Source: Parvibaculum indicum | GTDB lineage: Bacteria; Pseudomonadota; Alphaproteobacteria; Parvibaculales; Parvibaculaceae | Assembly (NCBI RefSeq): GCF_011762095.1 | Contig: NZ_JAASQO010000007.1 | Location: 166,051 to 230,050, forward strand | DNA: 64,000 nt | Direction: 5' to 3' | Shown here: positions 26,320 to 36,696 of the stretch, piece by piece | How the letters are laid out: the number at the start of each line of letters is the position of its first letter | Numbering within the stretch: the first letter of the stretch is position 1 | Notes under the pieces: generated by a model | Seen by the model: only the letters and a program-made list of their open reading frames with translations | The model's database searches: none | Told to the model about the DNA's origin: nothing | Program-made: the position numbers and the translations under genes

Positions 26320-26535
26320 ATGGTCATTCGCAGTGCGCTGATCGCGGCTTCCCTAATCATCGCCGCGCCCCTTCTGGCGGCATGCGACGATGACGGCCCG
26401 GCCGAACAGGCGGGCGAGAAGGTCGACAACGCGATCAATGACAGCAACGACACCATGGAAGAAGCCGGCGAGAGCATGGACAATGCCATGGACGACATGC
26501 ATGACGGCATGGAAGACGCCACCGGCAATCAGTAA
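26320..26535 (+). CDS. Small acidic lipoprotein
   Basis: 71 residues. A signal peptide with lipobox LLAAC (Cys at residue 22) predicts a lipid-anchored envelope protein; the mature 50 residues are very acidic (about a third Asp/Glu) and Met/Asn-rich, with a loose repeat of NDSNDTMEEAGESMDNAMDDMHDGME predicted to form an amphipathic helix. No known family is recognised; similar short lipoproteins appear in stress-related loci. ATG at 26320 is preceded by CAGGAGACAGAC. It sits 66 nt before the DUF1328 gene, and both likely share a transcript ending at the palindromic terminator at 26803. Confidence 0.75.
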   Translation: MVIRSALIAASLIIAAPLLAACDDDGPAEQAGEKVDNAINDSNDTMEEAGESMDNAMDDMHDGMEDATGNQ

Positions 26536-26601
26536 AGGCTGCGCTTGAAGCCCAGCGCATTCTTCCTTCAGTAACTCCACGAGCCAATGAAAGGACATGA
26601 C

Positions 26602-26778
26602 ATGCTTGGATGGGCACTGACGTTTCTGGTCGTTGCGATCATCGCCGCCGTGTTCGGTTTTGGCGGCATCGCCGCCGCCTCGGCCTCGATCGCGAAGATC
26701 ATCTTCTTCATCTTCCTGGCGCTGTTCGTCATCAGCCTGATCGCCGGCGCCGTACGCGGTCGGCGACCGCCGCTCTAA
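26602..26778 (+). CDS. DUF1328-family small membrane protein
   Basis: 58 residues, two hydrophobic helices: [22 protein letters not shown] and [20 protein letters not shown], followed by a basic tail. The order and sequence match the DUF1328/YtjA family of tiny inner-membrane proteins, widespread and often stress-induced but of unknown function. ATG at 26602 fits the family start; an upstream in-frame ATG at 26587 would add five residues. It follows the acidic lipoprotein gene and ends before a bidirectional terminator. Confidence 0.9.
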   Translation: MLGWALTFLVVAIIAAVFGFGGIAAASASIAKIIFFIFLALFVISLIAGAVRGRRPPL

Positions 26779-26802
26779 TCGATGAGCGGAGCAGGAACGA
26801 AA

Positions 26803-26828
26803 AAGGGCGGTCCCATGGGACCGCCCTT
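26803..26828. terminator. Bidirectional terminator between converging genes
   Basis: A 26-bp perfect palindrome (AAGGGCGGTCCC and its complement), flanked by TTCCTTTT on the plus side and TTTTTCG on the minus side. It serves the DUF1328 gene and the acyl-CoA synthetase gene ending at 26852. Confidence 0.85.
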
Positions 26829-26851
26829 CCTTTTGTGGATATCGCGAGGGC

Positions 26852-28609
26852 TCAGCCCTCGCCCTCCGCGTATTTCTTCATGTCCTCGCGCAGTTCCGTC
26901 TTGAGGATCTTGCCGTTGGGATTGCGCGGCAGCGGGTCGTGCCGCAGCTCGATCTTCTTGGGCACCTTGAAGGCGGCGAGCAGCTTTCCGACATGCTGGC
27001 GCAGCTCGTCTTCCGTCACCTGCTTGCCGGGCGCGACCTGCACCACGGCGCCGACTTCCTCGCCCAGCACCTTGTGGGGAATGGCGACGACGGCGGCGTC
27101 CATCACAGCCGGATGAGCGTAGAGCGCGTCTTCGACCTCGACGCAGTAGATGTTCTCGCCGCCGCGGATCAGCATGTCCTTGGCGCGGTCGAGGATGTAG
27201 ACGAAGCCTTCCTCATCCATGCGGACGAGGTCGCCGGATTTGAACCAGCCGTTCTCGAAGGACTTTTCCGTCGCTTCGGGCTTGTTCCAGTAGCCCTTCA
27301 CGATGTTCGGGCCCTTGATCCAGAGCTCGCCCACCTGGCCGGGGGGCACGTCCTTGCCGTCCTCGTCGACCACCCGCAGGTCGCAGGTCGGCACGGCGGG
27401 GCCGGCGCTGTCGGGTTTCGCCACATAGTCCTCGGCGAGGTTCTGCGTGGTGATGGAGGAGGTTTCGGTCAGGCCATAGCCGTTGGAGGGATGGACCTTG
27501 GGAAACTGCTGCTTGATGCGCTTTACCAGGTCCGGCGCGGAGGGCGCGCCGCCATAGCCGATGGCCTCCACCGAGGAGGTGTCGAACTTGTCGAACATCG
27601 GGCTTTCCAGCACCTGCCAGACCATGGCGGGCACACCGCCGAAGGTGGTGACGCGCTCGCGGTCGATCAGCTCCAGCGCGTGTTCGGGGTTCCATTTGTG
27701 AATGATGACGAGCTTGCCGCCGGAGAAATAGTTCGGCACCAGGATGGAATGGCAGCCCGTGGCATGGAAGAGCGGCACGGAGAGCAGCATGACCCGCTGC
27801 GGCCCGTTCGGGTCGGGCGCGGGCGGCATTTCACCCCGGCGCAGGAAGGAGCGCGCCTGACCGGCGGCGGCGTTGAGCAGATTGTTGCAGATGTTGCGAT
27901 GGGTGCCGAGCGCGCCCTTCGGCTTGCCGGTAGTGCCGGAGGTGTAGAAGATCGTCGCATTGTCCTCCGGCTCGATCTGCGGATCGGGCAGCGTCTCGTC
28001 GGGCAGCTTCGCATAGTCGCCCGGCTTGCCGATGATGTCTTCCAGCGCCTCGGCCACGCCGAGTTCGTCGGCGGGGGTGCGGGTGGCGATCAGCCCTTCG
28101 AGGCTGAGGCTCTTCACATGCGGGCGCAGGCGGTCCAGCCGTTCGTGATCGACGACCACGACCTTTGAGCCGCTGTCGGAAATCGCATATTCGAGTTCCG
28201 GGCCGGTGCCCCAGGCATTGATCGGCACGATGACGGCGCCGATGGCGGTGGCGGCCCAGAAGACCAGCGACCATTCGGGGAAATTGCGCATGATGAGCGC
28301 GACGCGGTCGCCCTTCTTCACGCCGTATTTTTCCATGAAGGCGCGGCCCAGCGCGGTCGCCGCGCGGTAATGGTCGGCATAGGTCAGCCGCTCGTCCTCA
28401 TAGACGATGAATTCGCGGTCGCCCCATTGCTTGCCCTGATCGAAAACGAAGCGGAGGTTCGGGGGCGTCTGCTTGTAGACGCGGGTCGGCACGCCGGCGA
28501 TGTCGACCGTCGTCATTTCGAGCGGCGAGCCGGAGCCGGTCAGCAGCTTGTGGGCGTCGTCGATACTCATGGCCGGCCAGCCGGGGGCGGCAGCAGCGTT
28601 GTCGGACAT
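26852..28609 (-). CDS. Long-chain-type acyl-CoA synthetase
   Basis: 585 residues, ANL superfamily. Motifs: FYTSGTTGKPKGALGTH (A3, about residue 190), NGYGLTETSS (A5), GELWIKGPNIVKGYWNKPEAT and FKSGDLVRMDEEGFVYILDRAKDMLIRGGENIYCVEVED (A7-A8), and PRNPNGKILKTELR with the C-terminal catalytic Lys. It forms acyl-CoA from a free fatty or related acid, ATP and CoA. It may start beta-oxidation of acids released by neighbouring hydrolases. The ATG is preceded by GGGAGAG. A GST gene lies upstream on the same strand behind a hairpin. Chain-length preference is not readable by eye. Confidence 0.93.
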   Translation of the reverse strand: MSDNAAAAPGWPAMSIDDAHKLLTGSGSPLEMTTVDIAGVPTRVYKQTPPNLRFVFDQGKQWGDREFIVYEDERLTYADHYRAATALGRAFMEKYGVKKGDRVALIMRNFPEWSLVFWAATAIGAVIVPINAWGTGPELEYAISDSGSKVVVVDHERLDRLRPHVKSLSLEGLIATRTPADELGVAEALEDIIGKPGDYAKLPDETLPDPQIEPEDNATIFYTSGTTGKPKGALGTHRNICNNLLNAAAGQARSFLRRGEMPPAPDPNGPQRVMLLSVPLFHATGCHSILVPNYFSGGKLVIIHKWNPEHALELIDRERVTTFGGVPAMVWQVLESPMFDKFDTSSVEAIGYGGAPSAPDLVKRIKQQFPKVHPSNGYGLTETSSITTQNLAEDYVAKPDSAGPAVPTCDLRVVDEDGKDVPPGQVGELWIKGPNIVKGYWNKPEATEKSFENGWFKSGDLVRMDEEGFVYILDRAKDMLIRGGENIYCVEVEDALYAHPAVMDAAVVAIPHKVLGEEVGAVVQVAPGKQVTEDELRQHVGKLLAAFKVPKKIELRHDPLPRNPNGKILKTELREDMKKYAEGEG

Positions 28610-28717
28610 TTCGTTACTCTCCCTTGGGAGCCCCCCTTTTTACCCAGGGGGCGGAACCGTTTTACTTGTTTTGCCTTCTGATACCGTTTTTGCCCGGGAT
28701 TTTGAAGAAGGCAGACG

Positions 28718-28753
28718 CAAAATGGCCCGGCGACGGGTGCGTCACCGGGCCAT
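28718..28753 (-). terminator. Terminator of the GST gene
   Basis: 9-bp stem ATGGCCCGG/CCGGGCCAT (28722-28730 with 28745-28753), followed on the minus strand by TTTTG, 25 nt past the GST stop. Confidence 0.7.
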
Positions 28754-28778
28754 GAGTGCAAATTGAGGGTGTCTCTGC

Positions 28779-29444
28779 CTAAAAACCGAGCGCTTTCAGG
28801 ATGCCGCCCTCTTCCTCGACGCAGGCCGCGAAGGAGGGCCGCCCCTTGATGCCCGCGAGATAGCGGGTCAGTTCGGGATAGGCGGCGGCCTCCGGCGCCA
28901 CGCCCGCATGGGCCAGATTGCAGAACTGAGTGGCGATGGAGATGTCGGCAATGGAAAAGGCGTCGCCGGCGGCAAAGTCGCGACCCGCCAGCTCCATTTC
29001 CAGATAGTCGAAGAAGCGCGGCAGCTTTTCGGCAACCGTCTTGTCCGCGGTCTCGCGGTCCGGCTCCTTGCCCATCAGCTTGTTCACCACGAGGGGGCGG
29101 AAGACGCCCATGCCCGCCGTGGCGGCCATCTCGCTGTCGCAATATTCCTCCAGCCAGAGCGCGCGGCCATAATCACGCGGGTCCGCCGGATAGAGGGAGG
29201 GACCGCCCTCTTTCTTTTCCAGATAGGCGCAGATGACGGAGCTGTCGGGGAATGTGACGTTCTGCCCGTCGCTCTCGTCGCGCAGCACGGGAATGCGCTT
29301 CAGCGGCGAGATTTCGGCAAACCAGTCCGGCGCGGGGAAGATGTTCACCTGCTCCAGCGTGTAATCGAGCCCCTTTTCGGCCATGAAGACGCGCACCTTG
29401 CGCACGAAAGGCGAAAGCGCCGCGCCATAGACGGTATAGGTCAT
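28779..29444 (-). CDS. Glutathione S-transferase family protein
   Basis: 221 residues. The N-terminal thioredoxin-like domain begins TVYGAALSPFVRKVRVFMAEKGL, with SPFVRKV at the catalytic Ser/Cys position, then KRIPVLRD (cis-Pro) and DSSVICAYLE (glutathione gamma-Glu contact). The C-terminal helical domain has the FSIADISIATQ N-capping motif. Enzymes of this type conjugate glutathione to, or reduce, electrophilic metabolites. The ATG follows GGGGAGGAAATTC. It lies between the acyl-CoA synthetase and alkyl sulfatase genes, all on the minus strand. Confidence 0.9.
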   Translation of the reverse strand: MTYTVYGAALSPFVRKVRVFMAEKGLDYTLEQVNIFPAPDWFAEISPLKRIPVLRDESDGQNVTFPDSSVICAYLEKKEGGPSLYPADPRDYGRALWLEEYCDSEMAATAGMGVFRPLVVNKLMGKEPDRETADKTVAEKLPRFFDYLEMELAGRDFAAGDAFSIADISIATQFCNLAHAGVAPEAAAYPELTRYLAGIKGRPSFAACVEEEGGILKALGF

Positions 29445-29550
29445 GAATTTCCTCCCCAAATTTCCGTTGGGGCGAAGGTAAGCACCGCCGGGCCGCCGGA
29501 TGCAACGCAAATCGCACCCGGCAAGCTCCCATCCGCGCTTATTTTGGCAC

Positions 29551-31404
29551 TCAGGGCGTCACAATATTGAAATTGGGCGCGGGGGCCTCGACCATGCCGG
29601 TGAGCTTTTCATAGAGCGTGGCATCGCCCCCGATGGAGATGCCGGCGAATTGCGAGATGGGCATGCCCGCCAGCAGGGTTAGCACAAGCTCCATCCAGGC
29701 GAGCTTCACCGTCGCACCCGCGGACTTGTCCTCGATACCGGCCTCATGGATGAGGACGCCGTTCGCCACGGTGACGAGGTGAGTCTCCTTGCGGTCCGTC
29801 AACTCGATATTGATGCTGAAATTCGCCGCCGAGGCCTTGTCCGGATTGGTGCGGACGGCCGCGATGTCGAGCAGCATGGGCGTCGTCATCGCCATGAGCA
29901 CGTCGGCGTTCGGCGCGGCGGGCATGAGATCGGCCACACCGTCCGTCAGTTCCTGCGCGCCGGTGAGATACATGTTGCGCCAGGTACCCGCCTCGGCCTC
30001 AAAGCCGAGTTTGGTGTAGACGCTTGCGAGCTGCGCACGCGCCTGCCCGTTTTCGGCATCGGCGAAGACGGCATGGTTGAGCAGCGTCGCCGCCCAGCGC
30101 AGTTCGCCCTCTCCTTCCGCGTCCGCCGCGAGCTTCAGGACGGCGTCCATGCCGCCCATCGCCTCGACATAGCGTTTGCCCGCGGGCTCCGGCGGCAGCG
30201 GGTTGAGATTGGCGGGGTTGCCGTCATACCAACCGATATAGCGCTGATAGATGGCCTTGGAATTGTGGCTGACCGTGCCGTAATAGCCGCGATTATACCA
30301 TTGCTTCGCCAGCACATCCGGCAGCTTCAGCACTTCGGCGATTTCGGTCGGCGTGAGGCCGGTATTCATCAGCCGGATCGTCTGGTCGTGCAGGAACTTG
30401 TAGGCGTCGCGGTGCTTCATCAGGAAGTCCACGATCTCCTCCGTGCCGAAACGCGGAATGCCATGGGCGGCGAACATGACATCGCTCTTCACCGCGAAGA
30501 GGCGGATCGACTCGGTGAGGTAATCGGCCCATGCCTTCGAGTCGCGCACCAGCGCGCCGCGCGCGGGCAGAAGATTGTGCATGCAGAGATTGGCGTTCTC
30601 GGCCATGAAGACGGCGCGGAATTCCGGCAGGTAGAAGTTCATCTCCGCAGGCGCTTCCGTGCCCGGCGTGAGCTGGAAGACCATTTTGATGTTGCCGACG
30701 GTGATCTCCTGCCCGGTATGGGTGACGTCGACGGTGGGCGCGATGAGCGAAATCTGGCCGAGCGACGGGCGGGGGCCGAGGCCGCAGGTCGTCTCGCCGC
30801 AGGGTCCGTGCTCCAGCGTGAGGCCGAACTGGTAGCGCGCGCGGCGCAGCATCGCGGGACCGGCGATGATGTTTTCCGAGACCGCTTCCTCGAGGAAGCC
30901 GAGCGGGGCGATGACCGACACCTTGCCCGCCGCGACATCTTCCGGCGTCGTGACGCCGCCCACGCCGCCATAATGGTCGGCATGGCTGTGGGAGTAGATG
31001 ACGGAGAGGACGGGCTTTTCGCCCAGATGTTCGGTAACGAGCTCGAAGGCCGCGCGGGCCGCCTCGATGCTGGTGAGGGGGTCCACCACGATCCAGCCCT
31101 CGCCCGCATCGATGAAGGTGACGGTGGAGGTGTCGAAGCCGCGCACCTGATAGATGCGGTCCATCACCTTGAAGAGGCCGTGTTTGGTGAGGATCTTCGC
31201 GTGGCGCCAAAGGCTGGGGTTCACCGTGTCGGCGGCGTCGCCGTCCAGAAATTCGTAAGCCGACAGGTCGTAGGCGTTCCCTTCCGCGCTGTCGCGGGGG
31301 ATGACCGGGTCCTTGCGGGTCGCGATGAAGCCGCGCTCGGCGAATTCGAAATCCCGGCGGTCGTCATTGGCGACCAGACGGCGTGCTTCGTCCAAAGAAC
31401 TCAT
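29551..31404 (-). CDS. Alkyl sulfatase (SdsA-like, metallo-beta-lactamase fold)
   Basis: 617 residues, the usual family length. The metallo-beta-lactamase domain has the binuclear zinc motif HSHADHYGG (about residue 167), followed by ENANLCMHNLLPARGALVRDSKAW with further ligands. The central alkyl-sulfatase dimerisation domain includes YNRGYYGTVSHNSKAIYQRYIGWYDGNPANLNPLPP, and the C-terminal SCP2-like domain (from about 500) would bind the alkyl chain. Such enzymes hydrolyse primary alkyl sulfates such as dodecyl sulfate to alcohol and sulfate. No signal peptide is visible, so it may act in the cytosol or be exported otherwise. ATG follows GGGAGGCAGCA. This suits a surfactant-degrading lifestyle. 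Confidence 0.92.
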   Translation of the reverse strand: MSSLDEARRLVANDDRRDFEFAERGFIATRKDPVIPRDSAEGNAYDLSAYEFLDGDAADTVNPSLWRHAKILTKHGLFKVMDRIYQVRGFDTSTVTFIDAGEGWIVVDPLTSIEAARAAFELVTEHLGEKPVLSVIYSHSHADHYGGVGGVTTPEDVAAGKVSVIAPLGFLEEAVSENIIAGPAMLRRARYQFGLTLEHGPCGETTCGLGPRPSLGQISLIAPTVDVTHTGQEITVGNIKMVFQLTPGTEAPAEMNFYLPEFRAVFMAENANLCMHNLLPARGALVRDSKAWADYLTESIRLFAVKSDVMFAAHGIPRFGTEEIVDFLMKHRDAYKFLHDQTIRLMNTGLTPTEIAEVLKLPDVLAKQWYNRGYYGTVSHNSKAIYQRYIGWYDGNPANLNPLPPEPAGKRYVEAMGGMDAVLKLAADAEGEGELRWAATLLNHAVFADAENGQARAQLASVYTKLGFEAEAGTWRNMYLTGAQELTDGVADLMPAAPNADVLMAMTTPMLLDIAAVRTNPDKASAANFSINIELTDRKETHLVTVANGVLIHEAGIEDKSAGATVKLAWMELVLTLLAGMPISQFAGISIGGDATLYEKLTGMVEAPAPNFNIVTP

Positions 31405-31578
31405 TGCTGCCTCCCTTGATGCCCTCGAAGGGGCGTTATGGGGGCAGATGCTAGCCGCCGGCCGAGGCAAAACTGTTACCTGGGTAACAATCTGGATTTC
31501 CCGGCAAATGCTCGGAAATGTCGCTCGAAAGCGGTCTCTCCGGCGGGGCGACTATCGGGATGTTCAAAAGGGGGGAGA

Positions 31579-31655
31579 TGGTACAGCCACCCCGGTTCGA
31601 ACGGGGGACCTCTAGATCCACAATCTAGCGCTCTAACCAACTGAGCTATGGCTGC
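31579..31655 (-). tRNA. tRNA-His (GTG), alphaproteobacterial type lacking G-1
   Basis: Full cloverleaf on the minus strand: acceptor GCAGCCA with TGGCTGT (last pair G-T), D arm TAGCTCAGTTGGTTAGAGC, anticodon arm CTAGA-TTGTGGA-TCTAG giving anticodon GTG, T arm CCCCG-TTCGAAC-CGGGG, and encoded CCA. The discriminator is A73 and the base before G1 is T, so the classical G-1:C73 pair is absent, as reported for many alphaproteobacterial tRNA-His genes. It sits alone between the alkyl sulfatase and symporter genes. Confidence 0.95.
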
Positions 31656-31804
31656 ACAGGTCCGCGGGCGGGCTTTCCCCGGACGGGACGCCGCTTTCCG
31701 CGAGTGGCCGGGAACTTAATTCCGCAACGCGCGGATGACAAGACCTTCGGCGCGGTCTTGTGGGGTTTTACCCAGCTTTTCCCGCGATTTAGCGGGACGC
31801 CCCC

Positions 31805-33181
31805 TCAGGCGAGCCCGTTGGCCACGAAAATCGAGACGACGCCCAGCGGCGCCATATAGCGGATGAGGAAGCGCCACCAGCGGAACCAGGCCGCATCCGG
31901 ATCGGCATTCAGCGCCTCCGCCGTGGCCTCCGCGCTCAGCGCCCAGCCCGCGAAGAGCGCGATGAGCAGGCCGACCGTCGGCATGACGAGGCTGGTCGAT
32001 GTGAGGTCCAGCGCATCGAAGATGGTCTTGTCCGCGAAAATGTCGATGCCCGAGAACGGGTGGAAATCCGACCAGATATTGAAGGAGAAGGCGCTGCCGA
32101 GCCCGACGAACCAGGCCGCCGCGCCCATCGCCGCCGCCGACACCTTGCGCTTCACGCCGAGACTTTCCTCCGCCCAGGAGACGACCGGCTCCAGCAGCGA
32201 AATGGCGGAGGTGACGGCAGCGACCATGAGAAGCAGGAAAAAGGCCGCGCCGAGTTCGATGCCGGTGCCGAGCTTGCCCAGCGTGATGGGCAGCGTGACG
32301 AAGATGAGGCCGGGACCGGAGCCGGCTTCCAGCCCGTAGGAAAAGACGAGCGGGAAGATGACGAGCCCTGCGAGAATCGCGACCATCGTATCGGCGATTG
32401 CGATGATGATACCCGAACGTGCGATGTTCTCGCTCTTATCGAGATAGGCGCCATAGGTCATCATCGCGCCCAGCGCCACGCTGACGGAGAAGAAGCCCTG
32501 CCCGATCGCGGTCAGGAAGGTGAGGGGCGTCACCTTGCCGAAGTCGAAATGGAAGAGGAAGGTCACGGCCTTCTCGAAGCCGGGCGTGGTCGAGGAATAG
32601 ATCGCCATGCCGACCAGCAGGATGAAAAGCAGCGGCATCAGCACCGTCACCGCCTTTTCGATGCCGGCATGCAGGCCCCAGATGACGATGCCCACATTGA
32701 TGCCGATGAAAAACGTGTGCCAGAGCACGACCTGACCGGCATCGGCGGTGAAGGTCTGGAACAATGCAAGCGAGGCATCGTTGTCCATGCCGGTGAAGGT
32801 GCCGGAGACGGCATAGAAGAAATAGCGGATGGCCCAGCCGCCGATCACCGAATAATAGGAGAGCACCACGAAGGCCCCGAGCGTGGAGCCGATACCGATG
32901 ACGACCCAGAATTTGCTGCGGCCCGCCTTCTGCGCCACGGCGCGCATGGCGTTGATCGGGCTTTGCTGCCCCATGCGGCCCAGCATGACCTCCGCGATCA
33001 GGATGGGCAGCGCGATCAGCGCCGTGGTCACCAGATAGATGAGGATGAAGGCGCCGCCGCCATTCTCGCCGGTGATGAAGGGAAAACGCCAGATATTGCC
33101 GAGACCGACGGCGCTGCCGATCGCCGCCATGAGAAACGCAAAACGCGACGACCAATGTTCATGCCGGACCTGAGCGGCCAT
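31805..33181 (-). CDS. Sodium-dependent SNF-family symporter (NSS/LeuT-like)
   Basis: 458 residues with 12 or so transmembrane helices. SRFAFLMAAIGSAVGLGNIWRFPFITGENGGGAF is the unmistakable TM1 of neurotransmitter:sodium symporters, including the unwound sodium/substrate site. The protein should import an amino acid or related solute with Na+ across the inner membrane. The substrate specificity cannot be told from the motif. ATG at 33181 follows GGGGGAGAAC; an open extension to 33205 is unsupported. It is divergent from the epoxide-hydrolase-like gene. Confidence 0.93.
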   Translation of the reverse strand: MAAQVRHEHWSSRFAFLMAAIGSAVGLGNIWRFPFITGENGGGAFILIYLVTTALIALPILIAEVMLGRMGQQSPINAMRAVAQKAGRSKFWVVIGIGSTLGAFVVLSYYSVIGGWAIRYFFYAVSGTFTGMDNDASLALFQTFTADAGQVVLWHTFFIGINVGIVIWGLHAGIEKAVTVLMPLLFILLVGMAIYSSTTPGFEKAVTFLFHFDFGKVTPLTFLTAIGQGFFSVSVALGAMMTYGAYLDKSENIARSGIIIAIADTMVAILAGLVIFPLVFSYGLEAGSGPGLIFVTLPITLGKLGTGIELGAAFFLLLMVAAVTSAISLLEPVVSWAEESLGVKRKVSAAAMGAAAWFVGLGSAFSFNIWSDFHPFSGIDIFADKTIFDALDLTSTSLVMPTVGLLIALFAGWALSAEATAEALNADPDAAWFRWWRFLIRYMAPLGVVSIFVANGLA

Positions 33182-33342
33182 GTTCTCCCCCGATCTTCTG
33201 TGCAATCCACCCCTTGGGTGACAAAACTCTACGCAATCGCGACGGGTTTGTCAGCGCCCGGCCCTTGAACTGCCCCGGGGGAAAGACGCAGATAACCATG
33301 TTAAATTCTGTTCAGGGAATCGAGCCGAGGCGGGAGAGGAAC

Positions 33343-34266
33343 ATGACCGACGAGATTCAAACGGCATTCGTGGAGGCGAACGGGCTCAACTTCGAGACCG
33401 ATATGTGCGGCAAGGGAGAAAAGCTCGCCCTGCTGCTGCATGGCTTTCCCGAAAGCAAGTTCAGCTGGCGCCACCAGCTTCCCGTCTTCGCCGCGCATGG
33501 ATATACGGCCTGGGCGCCCAATCTGCGCGGCTACGGGCAAAGCTCGCGCCCGCTCGGCAAGGAGAATTATACGCTCGACCACCTGACAGACGATGTGGCG
33601 GCGCTGATCGACGCGGCGCGGGCGCGCGGCGTGACGGGGCCGGTGACGCTGGTCGCGCATGACTGGGGCGGCGCCATCGCCTGGCAGTTCGTTTTGCAGA
33701 AGAAGCGGCCGCTCGAACGCTTCATCGTGATGAACCTTCCGCACCCGTCCCTCTTCATCAAGGGCGCGCGGACATGGCAGCAGATGAAGAAGTCCTGGTA
33801 CATTCTCTTCTTCCAGCTTCCCTGGCTGCCGGAGAAGGTGACGCTTGCCGGCCGGGCGCGCGCCATCGGCGAGGCCTTTTCAGGCATGGCCATCGACAAG
33901 AGCCGTTTCCCGAAGGACGTGCTGGAACATTACCGGCGGAATGCGCTCATTCCCGGCGCGATGACGGCGATGATGAACTATTACCGCGCCAATTTCGGCG
34001 GCAGCCCGCCCGCGGAATGGAAAGACCCGCCCAAGGTGGACGTCCCTACGCTGATGATCTGGGGCGAGGCGGATACCGCGCTCGGCAAGGAGCTGACCTA
34101 CGGGACCGACAAGCTGGTGACGGATTTCACGCTGCGCTACCTTCCGGAGGTCTCGCACTGGGTGCAGCAGGAGGCGCCGGAAAAGGTCAACGCCATGATC
34201 GCGGCCTGGCTCGAAGGCAAGCCGGTGCCGGAGGCCGGCGAGATCGAGGTGAAGCGCGCGGCGTGA
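33343..34266 (+). CDS. Alpha/beta hydrolase, epoxide hydrolase-like
   Basis: 307 residues. HGFPES supplies the oxyanion-hole HGxP motif; HDWGGAIAWQF carries the nucleophile Asp in the epoxide-hydrolase/haloalkane-dehalogenase arrangement; PTLMIWGEADTALG gives the third acidic residue and SHWVQQEAPEKV the catalytic His. The cap region contains Tyr residues that could polarise the epoxide. Likely opens epoxides to diols; related dehalogenases or esterases are less likely. ATG at 33343 is preceded by GGGAGAGGA. A repeat-rich gap follows. Confidence 0.88.
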   Translation: MTDEIQTAFVEANGLNFETDMCGKGEKLALLLHGFPESKFSWRHQLPVFAAHGYTAWAPNLRGYGQSSRPLGKENYTLDHLTDDVAALIDAARARGVTGPVTLVAHDWGGAIAWQFVLQKKRPLERFIVMNLPHPSLFIKGARTWQQMKKSWYILFFQLPWLPEKVTLAGRARAIGEAFSGMAIDKSRFPKDVLEHYRRNALIPGAMTAMMNYYRANFGGSPPAEWKDPPKVDVPTLMIWGEADTALGKELTYGTDKLVTDFTLRYLPEVSHWVQQEAPEKVNAMIAAWLEGKPVPEAGEIEVKRAA

Positions 34267-34274
34267 GGGAAGAC

Positions 34275-34550
34275 GTGGATGGCCCGGACAAGCCGGGCCA
34301 TGACGCATATGGAATACGACCATGTCATCCCGGCACTTGTTGCCGGGATCCATTAGCGCATCGGCAAATACGAAATGCGAGTGGGTCCCGGGGATTGGCC
34401 TCGTCCTTCGAGACGGACCTATGGTCCTCCTCAGGATGAGGCGCGAACGCCATCCGCACTCGTCATTCCGGGCCTGACCCGGAATCCATATGACCGTCCG
34501 GCTTCCCGCAAAGGCAGAATGGACCCCGGCTCAAGGCCCGGGTGACGTGA
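34275..34550. repeat. Cluster of five interspersed palindromic repeats (REP-like)
   Basis: The 306-nt gap between the epoxide-hydrolase-like gene and aacS is filled with hairpin-forming elements. They are: ATGGCCCGG/CCGGGCCAT (34279-34301); ATCCCGGCA/TGCCGGGAT (34327-34349); a longer element with CCTCGTCCT and AGGATGAGG ends (34399-34441); ATTCCGGG/CCCGGAAT (34465-34485); and an imperfect ACCCCGG/CCGGGT element (34519-34547). The motifs resemble intergenic repeat families dispersed in alphaproteobacterial genomes. No gene is seen here. Confidence 0.75.
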
Positions 34551-34572
34551 CAAGTAGTCGGGAAATCACTCT

Positions 34573-36549
<1,977 letters not shown>

Positions 36550-36696
36550 GGTCATCCTGAAACTCAAAAAGGTTACGGGAAGGGGCGGAAGGGGCCGCCT
36601 TCGCATTCGCAGCAAGCCTAGACCGATTTCCGGGCGGGAGAAAAGAACGCACCCGCTCATAAAACCGGACGGCCCGGCGGCCCCGCCGGATTTGCC

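Noticed and set aside
34275..34550. Possible CRISPR-like array
   Set aside because: The repeats differ from each other and are not evenly spaced; no cas genes are near.
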